From assembly GCA_030278955.1 (NCBI GenBank), contig JAOANR010000004.1:61535686-61599685 (forward strand): DNA of 64,000 bases, given 5' to 3'. The position numbers and the translations under genes are program-made. Below, in pieces: positions 48,959-62,198 of the stretch. Numbering within the stretch: the stretch's first letter is position 1; each line of letters begins with the position of its first letter. Under the pieces are notes generated by a model. That model saw only the letters and a program-made list of their open reading frames with translations. It did no database searches and had not been told where the DNA came from. Source of the DNA: Hygrophila difformis (lineage: Eukaryota; Streptophyta; Magnoliopsida; Lamiales; Acanthaceae).

Positions 48959-51534
48959 AAGGGTATCCTGTTTCCATTCGAGAGTTGAGGTCCCAGGATC
49001 CATAAATGATTCTTCCATGTGCGGACGGAATGGAGCCCTGTCTGTCTGAAGCCAGATTAGATAATTTAAATTAAATAACTAATTAATTAATTATCTTTTG
49101 AAATACTTTAATACTAAAAAAAGGGACTTATCTGCAGCTTGAAATCCCCCAACGAATTACAGCAGCCATTGATTAGCAAATTGCATATTATTAACGAGTC
49201 AAGGCGCAGCAAAATAACAAATTAAAAGACAAATCATCCCCCACAGTACAACTAATTAACCTATTTAACTATATAAATTAGACCGGCTTAAACTGAATAG
49301 TTTAATAGCCATGATTATTAACTCGATTAATTAACAACCGCCCCCCCAATAATGCAACAGCCGACTAATTGATCAACTGGGGGATTAAAAAAAAAAAAAA
49401 ACTAGGGTGTGACAATTTTATTTAAATTGTTTGTGTTAACCGATTGATGAATATAAATACTATCCTTGTCACCAAAATATAAATACTATCCTTACCTATT
49501 AGTGCGGTTGTGTATAAATGCACATGATTTATATATATTATTAATGTTAAATAAATTTTAATTTGGTGTACCCTGACAGGTAAGTTGCAAACCCATAGTT
49601 TCAATTAATTCCTTAATCTCTCCATCAGTCAAATGGGCAACGAATATATGAATCCAGAATGCATGTGGAGGGTATAATGGGAAATCCGGCATTCACCATT
49701 TAAATTGTTAAAGTCTTTGTGGGTTCAATTTTGGCAGTGTTGGTTGTTAACTAATTGTATTTATAGTGGAATTAGTGGAATGTTTTGTGTCCGATTGACA
49801 ATTGTGTTGATGAGACGTGACACCCTTCTCCCATCATACTTAAAAATATTTCATTCATGTTTTATTATATGATGATTTCTTACTTGAAGTATTTCATAAA
49901 TAAAATTGATGATGTTTGTGTGTGTCCACTGTCGAGTCCAATGCAATATAAAATATGTTATCATGAAATTGTTGTAAAATTTTGTCCAATGTGATAATTC
50001 AATTGTCAAGCGAACCCTACAAGACTACTACCACATTATTAACTACTTGTCCATATTATTAACTACCAAGAAGTATCAAACGAATTATAATTAAACTAAA
50101 TATGTATATATGTGTGTATTATTTTATCTTTTGATGAAAGATATGCTGCTGCTACTACTACTATACTATATATGGGATGCCTCATATAAATAATCTTTAG
50201 TACTTGAAAGAATAACATGTAAAATAATATTTCTTCATACTAGCTACAAATAATAAAATGTTGAATGAAAACATCTCCAAAGAAAAATAAAACGCAAATA
50301 GAATCCATAACCCATTTACCAAATGACACGTAATTAACGAAATTCATTAACAATAATGAAGATTAAAAGATAAAATGTGTCAACTAAGGTTAAGCTATCC
50401 ATATATGACTCAACAACCAAAAAAGTATGCAACCTTTAGTGTGTCTCATTTCTTTGCTCTACTTTACTTTACCAATTCATTTTATTATGTTATTTTTTTT
50501 ATTCTAATCGAACCTTTCTATACACAAACCTACTCCACTACTACAATTATTTAAATATAAGCCTATAGATAGTGACTCTTTTTGAACCACCATGCATTAT
50601 AAGTCGTTGAAGTAAAACGACATTATGTAATAATGTAATTAGTTACACACAAAGTTATACTATAGATTACATTTTTAAAAGCAAAATTTAATTTTGTACG
50701 AGTTTTCTAGACGAATTAATTATGATTTAGTCAAATGTCCATGTATCATTTTTATTCCATGAAAACCTAACCCTAACCAACCTTTGGTAACTATGGGGAA
50801 ATTAAACTCATGTAGGTACTGCATTAGTATTGACATTTGACTTTGAATTGTAAAACCACAGCTATTTTATTTATTTGTTATGCTGTTAGTTGTGAGGAAT
50901 AATTAGTATTCATTTCTCTTTCATTTCAAATAGAGAGTGTTTGATATGAACAAGAAAGCATTTGCGTGGATGGAGGGATACATACGTGTGTCTGTGTGTG
51001 TACATATAATTGTCCAAATAATTTGATTTGGATTTCAGATTTCAGTGATTTGATGTGCATTAAAGAGTAGAGATAACAGGGGGTTTTCTTCCCTAATTGT
51101 GTAGCACATTCATCCATGGTACCTAAGTGGCAATAATTGTATTGTGGTGTTGGGTTATGAAGTCATATTTGATGAACCAGGTTTGAATACTTGGAATGTA
51201 TATAACTACAGTCTTTATCCAATCAATAAATTTTTCATTGAACACTATTTTAAAAGTTAACAGTATATATTTTTATCTATACAATGACTTGTAGCTTCTA
51301 TCGAGCTGCAAGTTTGTCAGTAAGTGAACTTCATTTAGTTTTTAGCAAATGCAATCCCTATCGAAGTAGTTATACTTCCTGTCATTTAAAATCAATTACA
51401 AATTAAAGCTCAAAATATCGAAATTTGTGAATTGATGATTGTACAAGTTTTTGAAATTCTTTAATAGTAAAATGTATAGTTTAAAACTAAGCAAACTCTC
51501 ATTATATTGCGGCGTGGAAGAAACCAAAAACATA

Positions 51535-51800
51535 GTACTTCCTCATCCGTTACTATTTATTTGACACATAGGGGATTTTGTTACTGTTCATTGAGTAACT
51601 TTGATTCGACTTTTTAATCAATTATACAGGATAAAATATGTCAAGTGAGATCTTGTTGCATTCGTCTAATCGCATAGATTTAGAATATCAAATTTCATAA
51701 TTTTTACTTGTACGCAATTTGAGTTATTGAGGATTGAAAATGTTTATTGGATTGCGTGAAATGTGGATCCGTGACAATTAAAAAGGAACGGAGGTAGTAT
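51535..51800. mobile_element. Stowaway-like MITE
   Basis: Starts AGTACTTCCTCATCCGTTAC and ends AAAAAGGAACGGAGGTAGTA. The interior is close to the inverse of the 43.9 kb copy (GTCAAGTGAGATCTTGTT, TTGGATTGCGTGAAATGTGG). Confidence 0.75.
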
Positions 51801-53480
51801 ATTATTTTTATTTTTTTCTTTTTTCAAAGAAGAAGAAGAAGATAAATACAAACTCATCAATTCATCATGACAAACAACACATTGTTTATTAATTAACGGC
51901 AAATATTTTCAAACAAATGAATTACTATATTAATTAATAGTATTTTGAAGGGCAATTGTTTATAATATCTCCATATACATCTTCAAATTTTGAAATTAGG
52001 AATTTTCAGATTCACCAAACAATTACATTCCATTTAAGTACACTTCCGTATAGACCTGGGAAATAACTTGTAAATTGGGTTGTAATAAAATCATTGAAAT
52101 ACTTTTCGGTCAAAATTAGCTTCTTCTGTTAAATCCAGCCGGTTATATATAGCTAAAGCAAAGTCAAGGAAAACCAATTTGCATGAGAAAAATAAAAGGA
52201 AGTAAAATGCACATTTCCCCATGGGAGTGGGAACTTTATTTATTATCATTTTTTTTTTGAGTTTCTTGAGGAAAATAGTCGGATGATCACTACACTGTCA
52301 ATATACAAAATTCCCAATCATACAAATTACGAAGAAATATAGAAAATGGATAGGGATGGGATAGAGAATCGAATCTCCAATTATAATGTTGAAAGTCATG
52401 CAACTTCACTACTTTGCTAAGTATTCACCCTAACGTTAATTCATATTTCATCCATCTCAAGTGAAATATATAGACACACGCACATTTTAACAATTAATAA
52501 CTTCAATTGTGTATAGGTAAAAATTATACTCCACGAACTATGTTTTTCTTAGATACTTATGATAAAAATTCGAGTAAAAGTTAAATAGTGAATAATAACA
52601 AAGTGACTCATGGAGTATATATCAATAATAAAAAAAATTATTAAATGCAATTCCAAAATGCGATGTAAATTGAATTAAAAACTCATTCAATCGACCAATC
52701 AATTTCTTTTTTGATGTTAAAGTATGAACAATTTATTCCCATCCTTACAAATGACCTAATTTGTACTTTGGCTGAAGAATAATCAGTAAGTACAATGTTA
52801 TTAGTATTTTAAATGTTGATGAATATTGCACGTGACAAGTAGAAAATTTGGCGTACATTAACTGTATCCCCAAAAACCTGTACGAGGAAAATTGCTAAAT
52901 ATAGTACTAGTAGAAACAAAAATTTTGCTTCCAACTACACTAAATTGGTGGTCATCTGCAGCGTGCAAGTGTCAAACATCTCATCTCAATAATAATTTAA
53001 AAAAGGGGAAATTATCCCTTTCATAAGTAACCTCATTTGGTAAATATAGTACCCCTAATGAAATTCTTTAGATAATCAATTTCATAATGAAATTGAATGT
53101 TACTTTAGCAAGAAAATAGCTTTAATTTACGTGTGGAACAGTGGAGAGCCAGCATCGCCACGGATTCAGTTTTCCGCACCAGTGATGGGGTACTATCCCT
53201 GCATCTCCCAAACAACTTAAATCCCTAAATTTACTTCTCAACAAAGAAAAATGAATTTTTGGTTAAATATAAAATACTTATTATGGATATCTAGATATCT
53301 TTTTGAATTTCTATTTTATTTTTTCCAAAAGGAGAAAAGAAAAGCGAACATAATTAAGTAGTATAAAAATGAGGCAGATTGTGTGCAGGTGCCTATAAAA
53401 ATGTATGTTTTGGGTGATCTAAAATATATTTTTTGTAATGGAAGAATATATGGTGAAAGAGATTTTTATGTGGTACTATA

Positions 53481-53662
53481 TACTCCTTCCATTTCTTTTA
53501 AGTGTTAACACTTTTATTTGTTTGGATGTTTCATAATAAATGTTACATTACCATATATAGAATGTTTTTAAAGTTGTAAGACTTCCATTAAAATAATTTT
53601 GTTCCTTGCATTAAATCTCGTGCTATTTTCTTATATTACGCTTAAAAAGAAATGGAGAAAGT
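53481..53662. mobile_element. Short Stowaway-like MITE
   Basis: Starts TACTCCTTCCATTTCTTTTA and ends TAAAAAGAAATGGAGAAAGTA, a good inverted pair with TA borders; 182 bases. The interior differs from the longer family. Confidence 0.65.
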
Positions 53663-53692
53663 ATATTTTATATGATATCTTCACAAGTATAG

Positions 53693-53950
53693 TACTCCCT
53701 CCATATGTGAAAAATATTAATATTGGCATAGTAAATACTATTCATTGAGTAATTTTAATTCGATTTTTTAACACAGTTACATAAGATAAAACATAGTCAA
53801 GTGAGATCTTGTTAGATTCGTCTAATCATATAGCTTTATAATATTTTTATAATTTTTTATTTATAAAATTTGAGATATTGCTCGTTAAAAAATATATATT
53901 AGATTGCGTGAAAACATGAAAGGTTAGAATTATTTAAATGCGAAGGAGTA
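53693..53950. mobile_element. Stowaway-like MITE
   Basis: Starts AGTACTCCCTCCATATGTG and ends TTAAATGCGAAGGAGTA. The interior has GTCAAGTGAGATCTTGTTAG and TTAGATTGCGTGAA like the copies at 12.8, 26.7 and 51.5 kb. Confidence 0.7.
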
Positions 53951-55240
53951 CTTTTTAAAGGCGTTAGTACCGTAATCAAATTGAGATAAGAAGGCTGAAA
54001 ATGAGCGAACAGAACAGGGGTTCATTTATTTTGTATCCTTGTCACACGTCAAAGTCATTTTCATCCCTCACAAGAATAGACTAACAACATGTAGTCCAAC
54101 CGACAATTAGGTTTTCTTCCTCCCAATTATTCCAACTTTATTCAAATTTCTAACCTGAATTAAAATTGATATAATCCTTTTTGAAAAGAAACTGCACTTT
54201 TTCTCTCAAGTGGTCCACAAAATTACTATGGTTGCAACTTGCAGTTATTGCTCAGCACTTCTAGATAAATCCGGACCGCTGCATTGTGATGAACGGTGAG
54301 GATTCCTTCTGGACTAGGATACCCGGGACTTCTTTGGTGATGTGGCGCGGTCTACTGTACTGCATTTGGAGGTTCGGAAACGAAGGTTGACGGAAACTTC
54401 ATTCATCATTCGGGGAGTGTGTCACGTTTAATTAATTTAAAATACTATTTTTGTTACGTAGTAGTATAATGGCTTATTTAATACTAGTAATTCTATTTTA
54501 ACTTTGTTAGTTAATTATTCGGCTGGGAGAATTTTATTTGGTTCCTTTATTTATTTATTAGTATTATTATGGGTCGCTAGTGGCTAGTCAAAGTCTGAAT
54601 GGTGCACACGACTTTTGGGCACGTGAATGATTGTTTTCAGTGGCAAGTGAGTGAGACAATTCAAACTGTCCACTAAGCTCGAGGAAACATCCTTCTGTCG
54701 TGTCTGCCTTTGATCCTTGTTCTTATGCAACAACAAATTTTTATACCTACTTGGTACACATGCATGTAAATATTTTAATTTTGATGAAAGTATTTTGTTT
54801 TTACAATCCGAACGGATCTAATGAAAGGGCATTTCTTGGGCAGCAGTTCTTGCATACCAACTTAGTTAGTTGCTCGATACTGCTATATATTGACATACCG
54901 ACGACTTGGTCTTTATAGCAGGGAAGTCGGAACAGTAGCATTCTTTCAAATTAATCCATGGCATGCGTCCGAGTTATATATGCAAAAAACTAAACGGTGT
55001 GGATTCGTTGGTTTTGGAATCCATGAATCATTAGGAATCTCTGTAGTATATATATATATATATATATATATTGGAATATTGAAAAAATAAATACTAAGTC
55101 ATAAATAAATAATACTTGAATGATGTTTCGAAGAAGTAGAGGATAATACATGAATAAAGTTTACATGTGACTAATATTCTAGATACAGAATTAATTAGTG
55201 ACTTCTTCAATAATAAAATTCACGCCGAATTTATTGATTA

Positions 55241-55360
55241 CGGGTGTGTTTGGTTGTTGGTAAATTTATCAGCATATAGTGGATTGAGTGAGCATATTCT
55301 TTCACAATTCTCTCTCCGAATCTACTATCTGCTACCAGATCCGCTGACTCCCAAACATCC
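55241..55360. mobile_element. MITE of the CTCCCAAACATC family
   Basis: Begins CGGGTGTGTTTGGTTGTTGG and ends GCTGACTCCCAAACATCC. This is the outer sequence of the 9310-9550 element without the nested insertion, so it shows the original form. Confidence 0.6.
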
Positions 55361-55772
55361 ACTACATGCTACTGATACTGTAAGATAGGGAATAAATATT
55401 GGTAAGCAACAACAGGCAACAGGCAATAGGCAGTGCCCACAATATCAAAAAACCAAAAGGGAAAGATCAAAAGAAGGAAAGCAGAAACAACCCTCTTTTT
55501 CCTTTTTGAATTAGAGCACATTGTATTTGCTTTATGTGAAATTTTCTCAGTACTTTTTAAATTTCTCAGTACTTTTTTTTTAAAAAAAAAAATCCTATTA
55601 AAAAATGAATGTATTACTTTAAAATTGTAAATTATATTTAATTTATAAACGAAATTGGAGGGAAGAACACAAACATGCGAAAATGTCGAGCCCCAATCCG
55701 AAAAGTATTGAACTAATAATAACATTAATCTCAATGACCACAAAATATTATGAGGTTAATATTTTTTATTTT

Positions 55773-55944
55773 GGGATTTATCTTAGTGGTTAAGTCCTCG
55801 TCTCCTAATCACAGCAGGTTGTGGGTTCGATTCCTACCCGGCCCCCTATTCATCCCCTTTGTCCCTTTATAATTTGTGTGATATGAACTTCCACCACTTG
55901 TTTCTAGTTTGTATAGGCTGTTCCAAAAAAAAAAAGAAAAAAAA
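55773..55944 (+). mobile_element. tRNA-derived SINE
   Basis: The first 75 bases look like a tRNA: a polymerase III A box (TAGTGGTTAAG, 55784-55794), a B box (GGTTCGATTCC, 55824-55834) and a pairing T arm. The acceptor ends (GGGATTT and CCGGCCC) do not pair, so it is not a working tRNA. About 90 bases of unrelated body follow, then an A-rich tail at about 55925-55944. Length of 172 bases and this order fit a plant SINE. I found no convincing target duplication. Confidence 0.65.
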
Positions 55945-56169
55945 TCATCAATTTTCCCTGAATTATTTTGAAGTTGTCTCCCCCTTTTTGAGATGTATGC
56001 TTTTTACTGTTTTTACATATCATATGTGCAATGCACCTGTCATTTTCTTGTGTCCTTGTTTTCTTCGACTTTTTAAATTTAGTTTCCATAGCTACACATA
56101 TTGCATGCATGAATTGATGATCGATGCAGAATTATACTACTATGTAGATACCTTCATATATAATAATAT

Positions 56170-56440
56170 ATACTCCCTCTGTCCCATGTAATGTATCTTG
56201 TTTAACTTTTTAACACAGTTCATTATTTAGCTGTGACTCAATTTTATTGTAAATATATACTATTTGAAGAAAAATAGTCGAGTTGAGTTTTGTTAGAATT
56301 ACATGATAACGTACTTTAAGAATATATGTTTTACATAGTTTTTCAATGTACATATTTTGAGATATTAATGATTAAAAAAATGCATTGGATTATGTGCAGA
56401 AGTGAAACAAGAAAAAGTTAAATGTGACATAGGAAGTATA
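56170..56440. mobile_element. Stowaway-like MITE
   Basis: Starts TACTCCCTCTGTCCCATGTA and ends AAATGTGACATAGGAAGTA. Interior similar to 12.4 kb, in the opposite order (TCGAGTTGAGTTTTGTTAGA). Confidence 0.65.
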
Positions 56441-56858
56441 TATACATATATCCTTGTAATTAGTTTAGTGTAGAATACTTTAACAATTCAAAGACTTTAC
56501 ATAGAACTCAATGTATAACATATATTTTATTTAAAAAATACTATATGATAATTGCTATATATATGTTTAGTATACAATTATTTTTGTACATAACTTATCT
56601 GATACTCTTTGATTTATTTATGGATAACCACAAAAGATATGACTGCCAAACTAAGATTACATGCATGCTTCACACTGAAGAAAAAAAAGAAAAAAAGTAG
56701 GGTTTCCTATTTGTTTTATAAGTTTATTTTCATTTTTCCATATATATAGTATAGAATTAATAATAGGAGAAGCAGAATTTCTCTTTCTCTTGATTGGGAC
56801 ATGCGTGAGAAGTCATCCCATGGAAAAATGGAATTAATTTGCATTGAATGCAAATTTG

Positions 56859-57113
56859 TACTCCCTCCGTTCTTTTTTAGTTGTCTTTCTAGCAAATATT
56901 ACACAAACCAAGAAACATAATTATTACCACACAATCTTCCATTTCTACCCCTATCACTTACCAAGAAATGTATTTGGGTGGAGAGAGAATGAATATTATT
57001 GGGGGAATAAAGGGGTAATATTGGAAAACTTACATTGAAATACCCAAAATGACAACTATTATGGAACATTTTTTCATCTTTAAAAAGACTACTATTTTGG
57101 AACGGAGGGAGTA
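56859..57113. mobile_element. Stowaway-like MITE
   Basis: Starts TACTCCCTCCGTTCTTTTTT and ends TTTGGAACGGAGGGAGTA, with TA at both borders. The interior (CTTACCAAGAAATGTATTTGG and following) belongs to a different subfamily from the other copies. Confidence 0.8.
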
Positions 57114-57381
57114 TTTTGTTCTAGGTTCAACTGTCAACCACTCGCCATTGCACTGTACATATGGATATACACACACGCATGTGTATGTCTTCTACATACA
57201 TGGACAAACCAATTCTCGAACATAGCTACCGAATTCGTTAACTACTTACTAAATACTTCATCGATCGAATTTCGGTAGCTATTTTTTTACTTTTATTTTT
57301 TATTTTTTCAGCAAATGACGCAGGAGATGTCGCGATCTAGGTTACTAGCAATAAGGTGTATTTGAAGGCCCGATCAATAAT

Positions 57382-58057
57382 GGAAAAAAGGCCAAATACA
57401 TCTGTTTTCTTTTCAAAAAAGCCAAATCGGTCATTTTTTTAATTTTATTGCCGATTTAGTCCGCTACCTATGCTAATTATATCCATTTTAGTCCAAAAAT
57501 CACTAATCCTTCCTAGGACGCTGACGTGACATTGATTTATTTCGGTCCTTTTCATTCTTAAAGGCGATTCAAGATTAAACACAATGAGACAAAAGACATG
57601 TGACTGTTCTTTTTATTCTTCGGCCCTCAGTTTTGAGCCAAACGTCCCATTATCGTTTCTTTGTTGCCGGAATTTGAATATGCGCCGCGGGATTAGGGTT
57701 CGAATTGGGGGTGCTGCGATATGGGAGGTGATTGAAATGAAGGACTTCGAATTGGGGGTGATTGAAAAGAAGGGCTTCGAATTGGGGTGCTGCAATATGG
57801 GAGGTGATTGAAATTAGAGTCGGGTCGGGTTGCACACTTATTTGGCAAACACGTCGGAGTGGCAGCAATTCAAAACAGATCTAGCGTGTATGGTTTAGAA
57901 TAAATCATTTACACATCAGCATCTTAGGAAGGATTAGTGATTTTTGGACTAAAGTGGATATAATTAGCATAGGTAGCGGACTAAATCGGCAATAAAATTA
58001 AAAAATGACCGATTTGGCTTTTTTGAAAAGAAAATGGATGTATTTGGTCTTTTTTCC
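57382..58057. mobile_element. Mutator-like element (non-autonomous MULE)
   Basis: 676-base element with near-identical terminal inverted repeats of about 146 bases (left GGAAAAAAGGCCAAATACAT, right inverted GGAAAAAAGACCAAATACAT; only about ten differences and one indel). It is flanked by a perfect 10-base duplication, GATCAATAAT, at 57372-57381 and 58058-58067. Long inverted ends and a 9-10 base duplication mark a MULE. The interior (about 57540-57900) encodes no transposase. It is GC-richer than the surroundings and contains three imperfect units beginning TTCGAATTGGGG, so it could be captured host sequence. Confidence 0.88.
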
Positions 58058-58843
58058 GATCAATAATTTCTAATATTGGGTAAAAAAAAAATTATTATTT
58101 TTTGGACCTCGTAATTGTGATTTCCAAAAAAAGAAATTTACGGCATCATTCATATGTTCATTATATTGGAAATTTATCCATATAGCAAAAAGGTCTCCTT
58201 AGGTGAGACGTTATCACATCCATATATAATCCATTGAGATAAGATAACGTAGATATTACAAAAATAGTTAGCAGGTAATCGTGACGTTATAGAACATGTA
58301 ATTGCACATGTGGACAATTTTCATTCTCATCGTTTAATTTATACACTCACAAGCAGCTCTATCCCTGCTGCCGGCGGCTATATATTTGCTTCAATTTTCA
58401 TCTAATCTAATATATTTTAGATGCTAAAATAAAAGTATAAAATACAATGTAATTACGTAAAATCAGACCAAAACCTCCCCCATAGTCATACTATTGTGAA
58501 ATTCACATATCTTTATTTATTTTTAGCTAGCCTGCAGGATGTTTGATTGAATTAAATTTGGATCGTAGTTGTAATCAAAGGTCATTAATATCTGCAAGGG
58601 CCCAAAATTGTAATTCTTAGCCCACTGGGCTGCGAAACATTGGTTAGGCCCTAATGAGATATGAACTGGGCTTCACTGTCGTCTCGGTCCAGTTCGTCCC
58701 GGGAAAAAAATTCTCTTCTTTAAATCTCACCCGACAAAATTGAATAGGCTTTAAACAAGGGGAGGAATCAAAATAGAGTTAGGGCCTCCTCGCGAAAACG
58801 TTGAATAGCAGCTTGATTCCAGTGATCATTCCGTTGATTGGAG

Positions 58844-61800
58844 ATGGAATATGAAGGCGACGAGATGGACCTGAAGGCGGCTGGCGCAGAGGCCCTAGGT
58901 GGTGGGCGGATCGGATTTCGCGTTCGTGGATGGGAAATTGAGTCGCAAAAGCGCCATATTCTCAACTCTTCTTCTCTACAACTGTATTGTTTTGTACCCT
59001 TCCTCCCTCGATATGTGTGTGTTCGTTTCTGAAGCTGAATGTTAGATGTTGGAAGCTTGATTATTATTCTATGTCTCTTTTGAAATTCACTTAATAGCCG
59101 TGGAAGATGTACGGTTTTATCGTTAGAGAAATTAGAAATTTGGGGAGCTTCTTGACTGAGTTTACGACTCGTGTTGTTAGGGCTCTCAATAGCTCTATGC
59201 TTGTGCCGAAATAGAATCAAGAGCATGTGGTGCATTTGCTCTCCAGGCAAATTCTTTGTGTCACAAATGAACAAAGGCAAATTTGCGAAGAAACATGAAA
59301 TGGGAGGGTTAAAAAGTGATGCGTCTTTCATTTTGCCTTATCTCTGTTTTCGCACTCAAAACTGTGTTAATTGTTTTTTTATTTCTTAAGGATGTACCAT
59401 TGTAGGGTGTATTGAAATTGAACTAAATTGGGTGTGTTTTCTTTTTATGCTGGATACTGGATGAAAATCTGGTTCCAGTTTAGTTGATATAGCTCGGTCG
59501 GTATAATAGTACTTCCATGTTTGTCGTTTAGTTGATCCATTCAGAACCTTAAACCAAATATTTTTTTTAAAGAAGTTACTTATGCTAGTTCTCAATGTTG
59601 TAGATTCTTTTGATTACACAGGATTTAGTCAAACGAATTTATAGTTGGTGTCGTTGGTACTTGCCTTACACATGCAATCAGGGTATTTGGTGGCACGTTA
59701 GGAGTTTTGCTTTCTGTGATCTGGGATATATCCCTTGTTTTAGGAAACAGGTAATCATCCATCTATTTCTGTAGGTGGGAAGAGAAGCTTCAGACATCTC
59801 ATTTTCCAGAGATGGTTTTTGGGGATAATTGCTTGGTTCTTAAGCATGTGAGTAGTGGTGTTAAAATTAGCTTTAATGCATTTGATGCTCTATGCGGATG
59901 GAAGCAAGCAGCGCTGCCTCCAGTTGAAGTTCCAGCAGCTGCCAAATGGAAATCCCGAAGGTAAGTGTATCTTAACTTTTATTTATTATTATAAAAACTA
60001 TCATCACTTACATTAGACATTAGAGATAGCCGGCATTGGTTGGAATATTGCTCATAAGCAATTGTGTATTTGGCTGGTTAGTGCTATCATGTAACGAATA
60101 TGCTGGTTTGCTTAAACAAATCCTTAGGTTGTGAAACTTAGTTTTATGGGTTGTAGTTGAAAATATTTTGAGCATTTTCATTTTCCATTTTTTATATATG
60201 CAGTTACTGTACATTCCTTAATCATTTCTTTTATATTTATTTTTCTTCTGTTTGATACCTCACACAAAACAAACCCAAAAAAAAAAAAAAAGTGATGAAG
60301 GGAGTATTTATAGTGGCTCTTCCTGATTTTCTCTACTAAATTTGGCCTTTAAACTCCAACCAACTTAATGTAATCGTATAGTACTTTTCACACGCCATTA
60401 ATATTTGAAGCAAATGCAATCTAGAGGTGATAAAGATTCTGCCCACATTTAATAGACAGTGCTTTCGTGCTTGTGATCAGTGAAAAATAGTGCATCTGTG
60501 CGTTATGCGCCCAATGAACTTGGGAAAATAATTGCCAAATTATGTTTGAAATAATGCTGCTTCATCTCTCTCTCTTTTTTTTTTTTTTTTCCCCCAATTA
60601 ATCATAGCTTTTTCTTATTTTTCAACTTGTTTAATCTGCAGCCAGCCAAATGACCAGGTGATACTGGATTATGACTATACATTCACGACACCATACTGTG
60701 GAAGTGTTGATGTTGAAAAAAATTCTGAGGTTGGCCTTCTTTCCTACCCAGCTTAGTTTTTCTTAACTGGGGCGGGTCAGGGTGGATTTCCTTCCTGAAT
60801 ATGTTAATGTTATTGATATGCAAGGCATGCAGGTGTTTCATGTTTGCTGCATTATTTTGTAAGCCATGAGTTCTGCCAATTATGATTTTTTTAAGTTTTA
60901 CACACAATAAATCAAAATTTGCCTTTCTATTTTATTACTATTACTTTTACTTCTCATTGGTCTAACTACTTTTAGATCTTATTTATCTGACATACTGCTA
61001 CTCTTGTACTAGCCTGGAAGAGTATATCCCAAAGAAAGTGTGTGTGTTCCTCAGTGGGTGGACTGCCCGGACAAAATTGATATGGTTGCATTATCAACTA
61101 AAGAACAGATTCTTTTCTACGATGAGGTCTGTTATCACCATTGAGCAATTCTTTGAGCTTTTTGGGAATAGCTTCAAATCCTGGTTCAATTTTTCTGTCA
61201 CGAGAATTTACTTTTTAATGTCCAACAGGTTGTTCTGTATGAAGATGAGTTGTCTGATAATGGTGTCTCACTTTTAACGGTTAAAGTGGTAAATTTTTAC
61301 CTTTGGCTCTGTAAGTTTCCTATATGAAATGACCAATTATAAGCCAATAAGCTATATTCTCTTTTTTCATGGTATTTTGCAGAGAGTAATGCCCAGTGGA
61401 TGGTTTCTTCTCTTGCGATTTTGGGTGAGTATGTTAAAAGCTCCTAACATTTGCTGAAAGAGAAGGCAATATAAAAGTTTGATTCATATGTGAATTACTA
61501 GGAGAATACATTAAACTTGTTATGATACCTACTGTTTCACTTATATTAAATTCTCGAATGTACGACTATTTAATATTAACATTATTTTAGATGTAGGAAA
61601 CTGTTGCATTCTCTGGTATTAATTTTTGAAACTATCTTCCAGCTCAGAGTTGATGGAGTACTTATGAGATTGAGAGACACCCGCATGCATTGTAGTTTTA
61701 AGGAGAATGCAGAAACAATTATACTTAGGGAATCCTGTTGGAGAGAGGTCACCTTCAAGACATTGGCATCTGTGAGTGATGTTTAACTTTTGTTTTGTAG

Positions 61801-62198
61801 TAATTTATAACTTTTTCTGTCCAAGATGGCATCTTGAAGTTTATTAGTAGTTGTTTAAGTAATCCTCTGATTTATCTTTGCTTTGTGTCTTTGTAGGCTG
61901 GTTGGTAATGGATGTTGCTTTTTTCTTTCGCTTTACTAATTACTTTTTGAAGGAGTGTGTTTCACCATATATTTTGATTAGTGGTTTAATTCATTGAATG
62001 GATTTAAACTACTAAGTAGATACTTTCATTTCTTGTTTCTGAAAGTGATCCTGCTTTTATTGACTTAGGACTCTATTGTTATGTTACTTGTTGCAGAAAG
62101 GATACCCTGCTGAATCTGCTGCTTACAATGATCCAGGTGTCATCAGTGAAAGGCTTCCAGTCGTAAAGCGCAAAACCCAAAAGCTTATAATACGATAA
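58844..62198 (+). CDS. TIP41-like protein
   Basis: Eight exons: 58844-58983, 59775-59960, 60642-60729, 61013-61126, 61229-61288, 61383-61424, 61643-61771 and 62097-62198, in frame, 286 residues. The start gives MEYEGDEMDLKAAGAEALGGGRIGFRVRGWEIES, matching plant TIP41 proteins. The TIP41 core follows: [111 protein letters not shown], and RESCWREVTF. In yeast Tip41 binds Tap42 and works with PP2A-type phosphatases in TOR signalling; Arabidopsis TIP41 (At4g34270) is likewise linked to TOR and PP2A. The role here is inferred by orthology. It acts in the cytoplasm and nucleus. Confidence 0.94.

Larger units (their letters stand above)
47467..58843. other. Gene-poor stretch of about 11 kb
   Basis: No coding gene is supported between GH3 and TIP41. 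47470-47770 is GC-rich and likely belongs to the GH3 upstream region. The remainder is AT-rich and holds six Stowaway-like MITEs, one foldback element, a SINE, a Mutator-like element and a TA microsatellite (55048-55070), listed separately. The short open frames here have no family match and no spliced model could be built. 54190-54420 is somewhat less AT-rich, but I see no feature in it. Confidence 0.5.

Noticed and set aside
55773..55850. Functional tRNA gene
   Set aside because: A and B boxes are present, but the 5' and 3' acceptor arms do not pair and an A-rich tail follows, which fits a SINE.
58768..59331. 187-codon minus-strand frame over TIP41 exon 1
   Set aside because: It is opposite the well-supported TIP41 first exon and its intron, with no recognisable domain.
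7338..62198. Conserved neighbourhood of SWIB and TIP41 genes as in Arabidopsis (At4g34290 and At4g34270)
   Set aside because: Both genes are in this window, but about 50 kb and several unrelated genes apart. Without a synteny comparison this may be chance, so I do not claim it.
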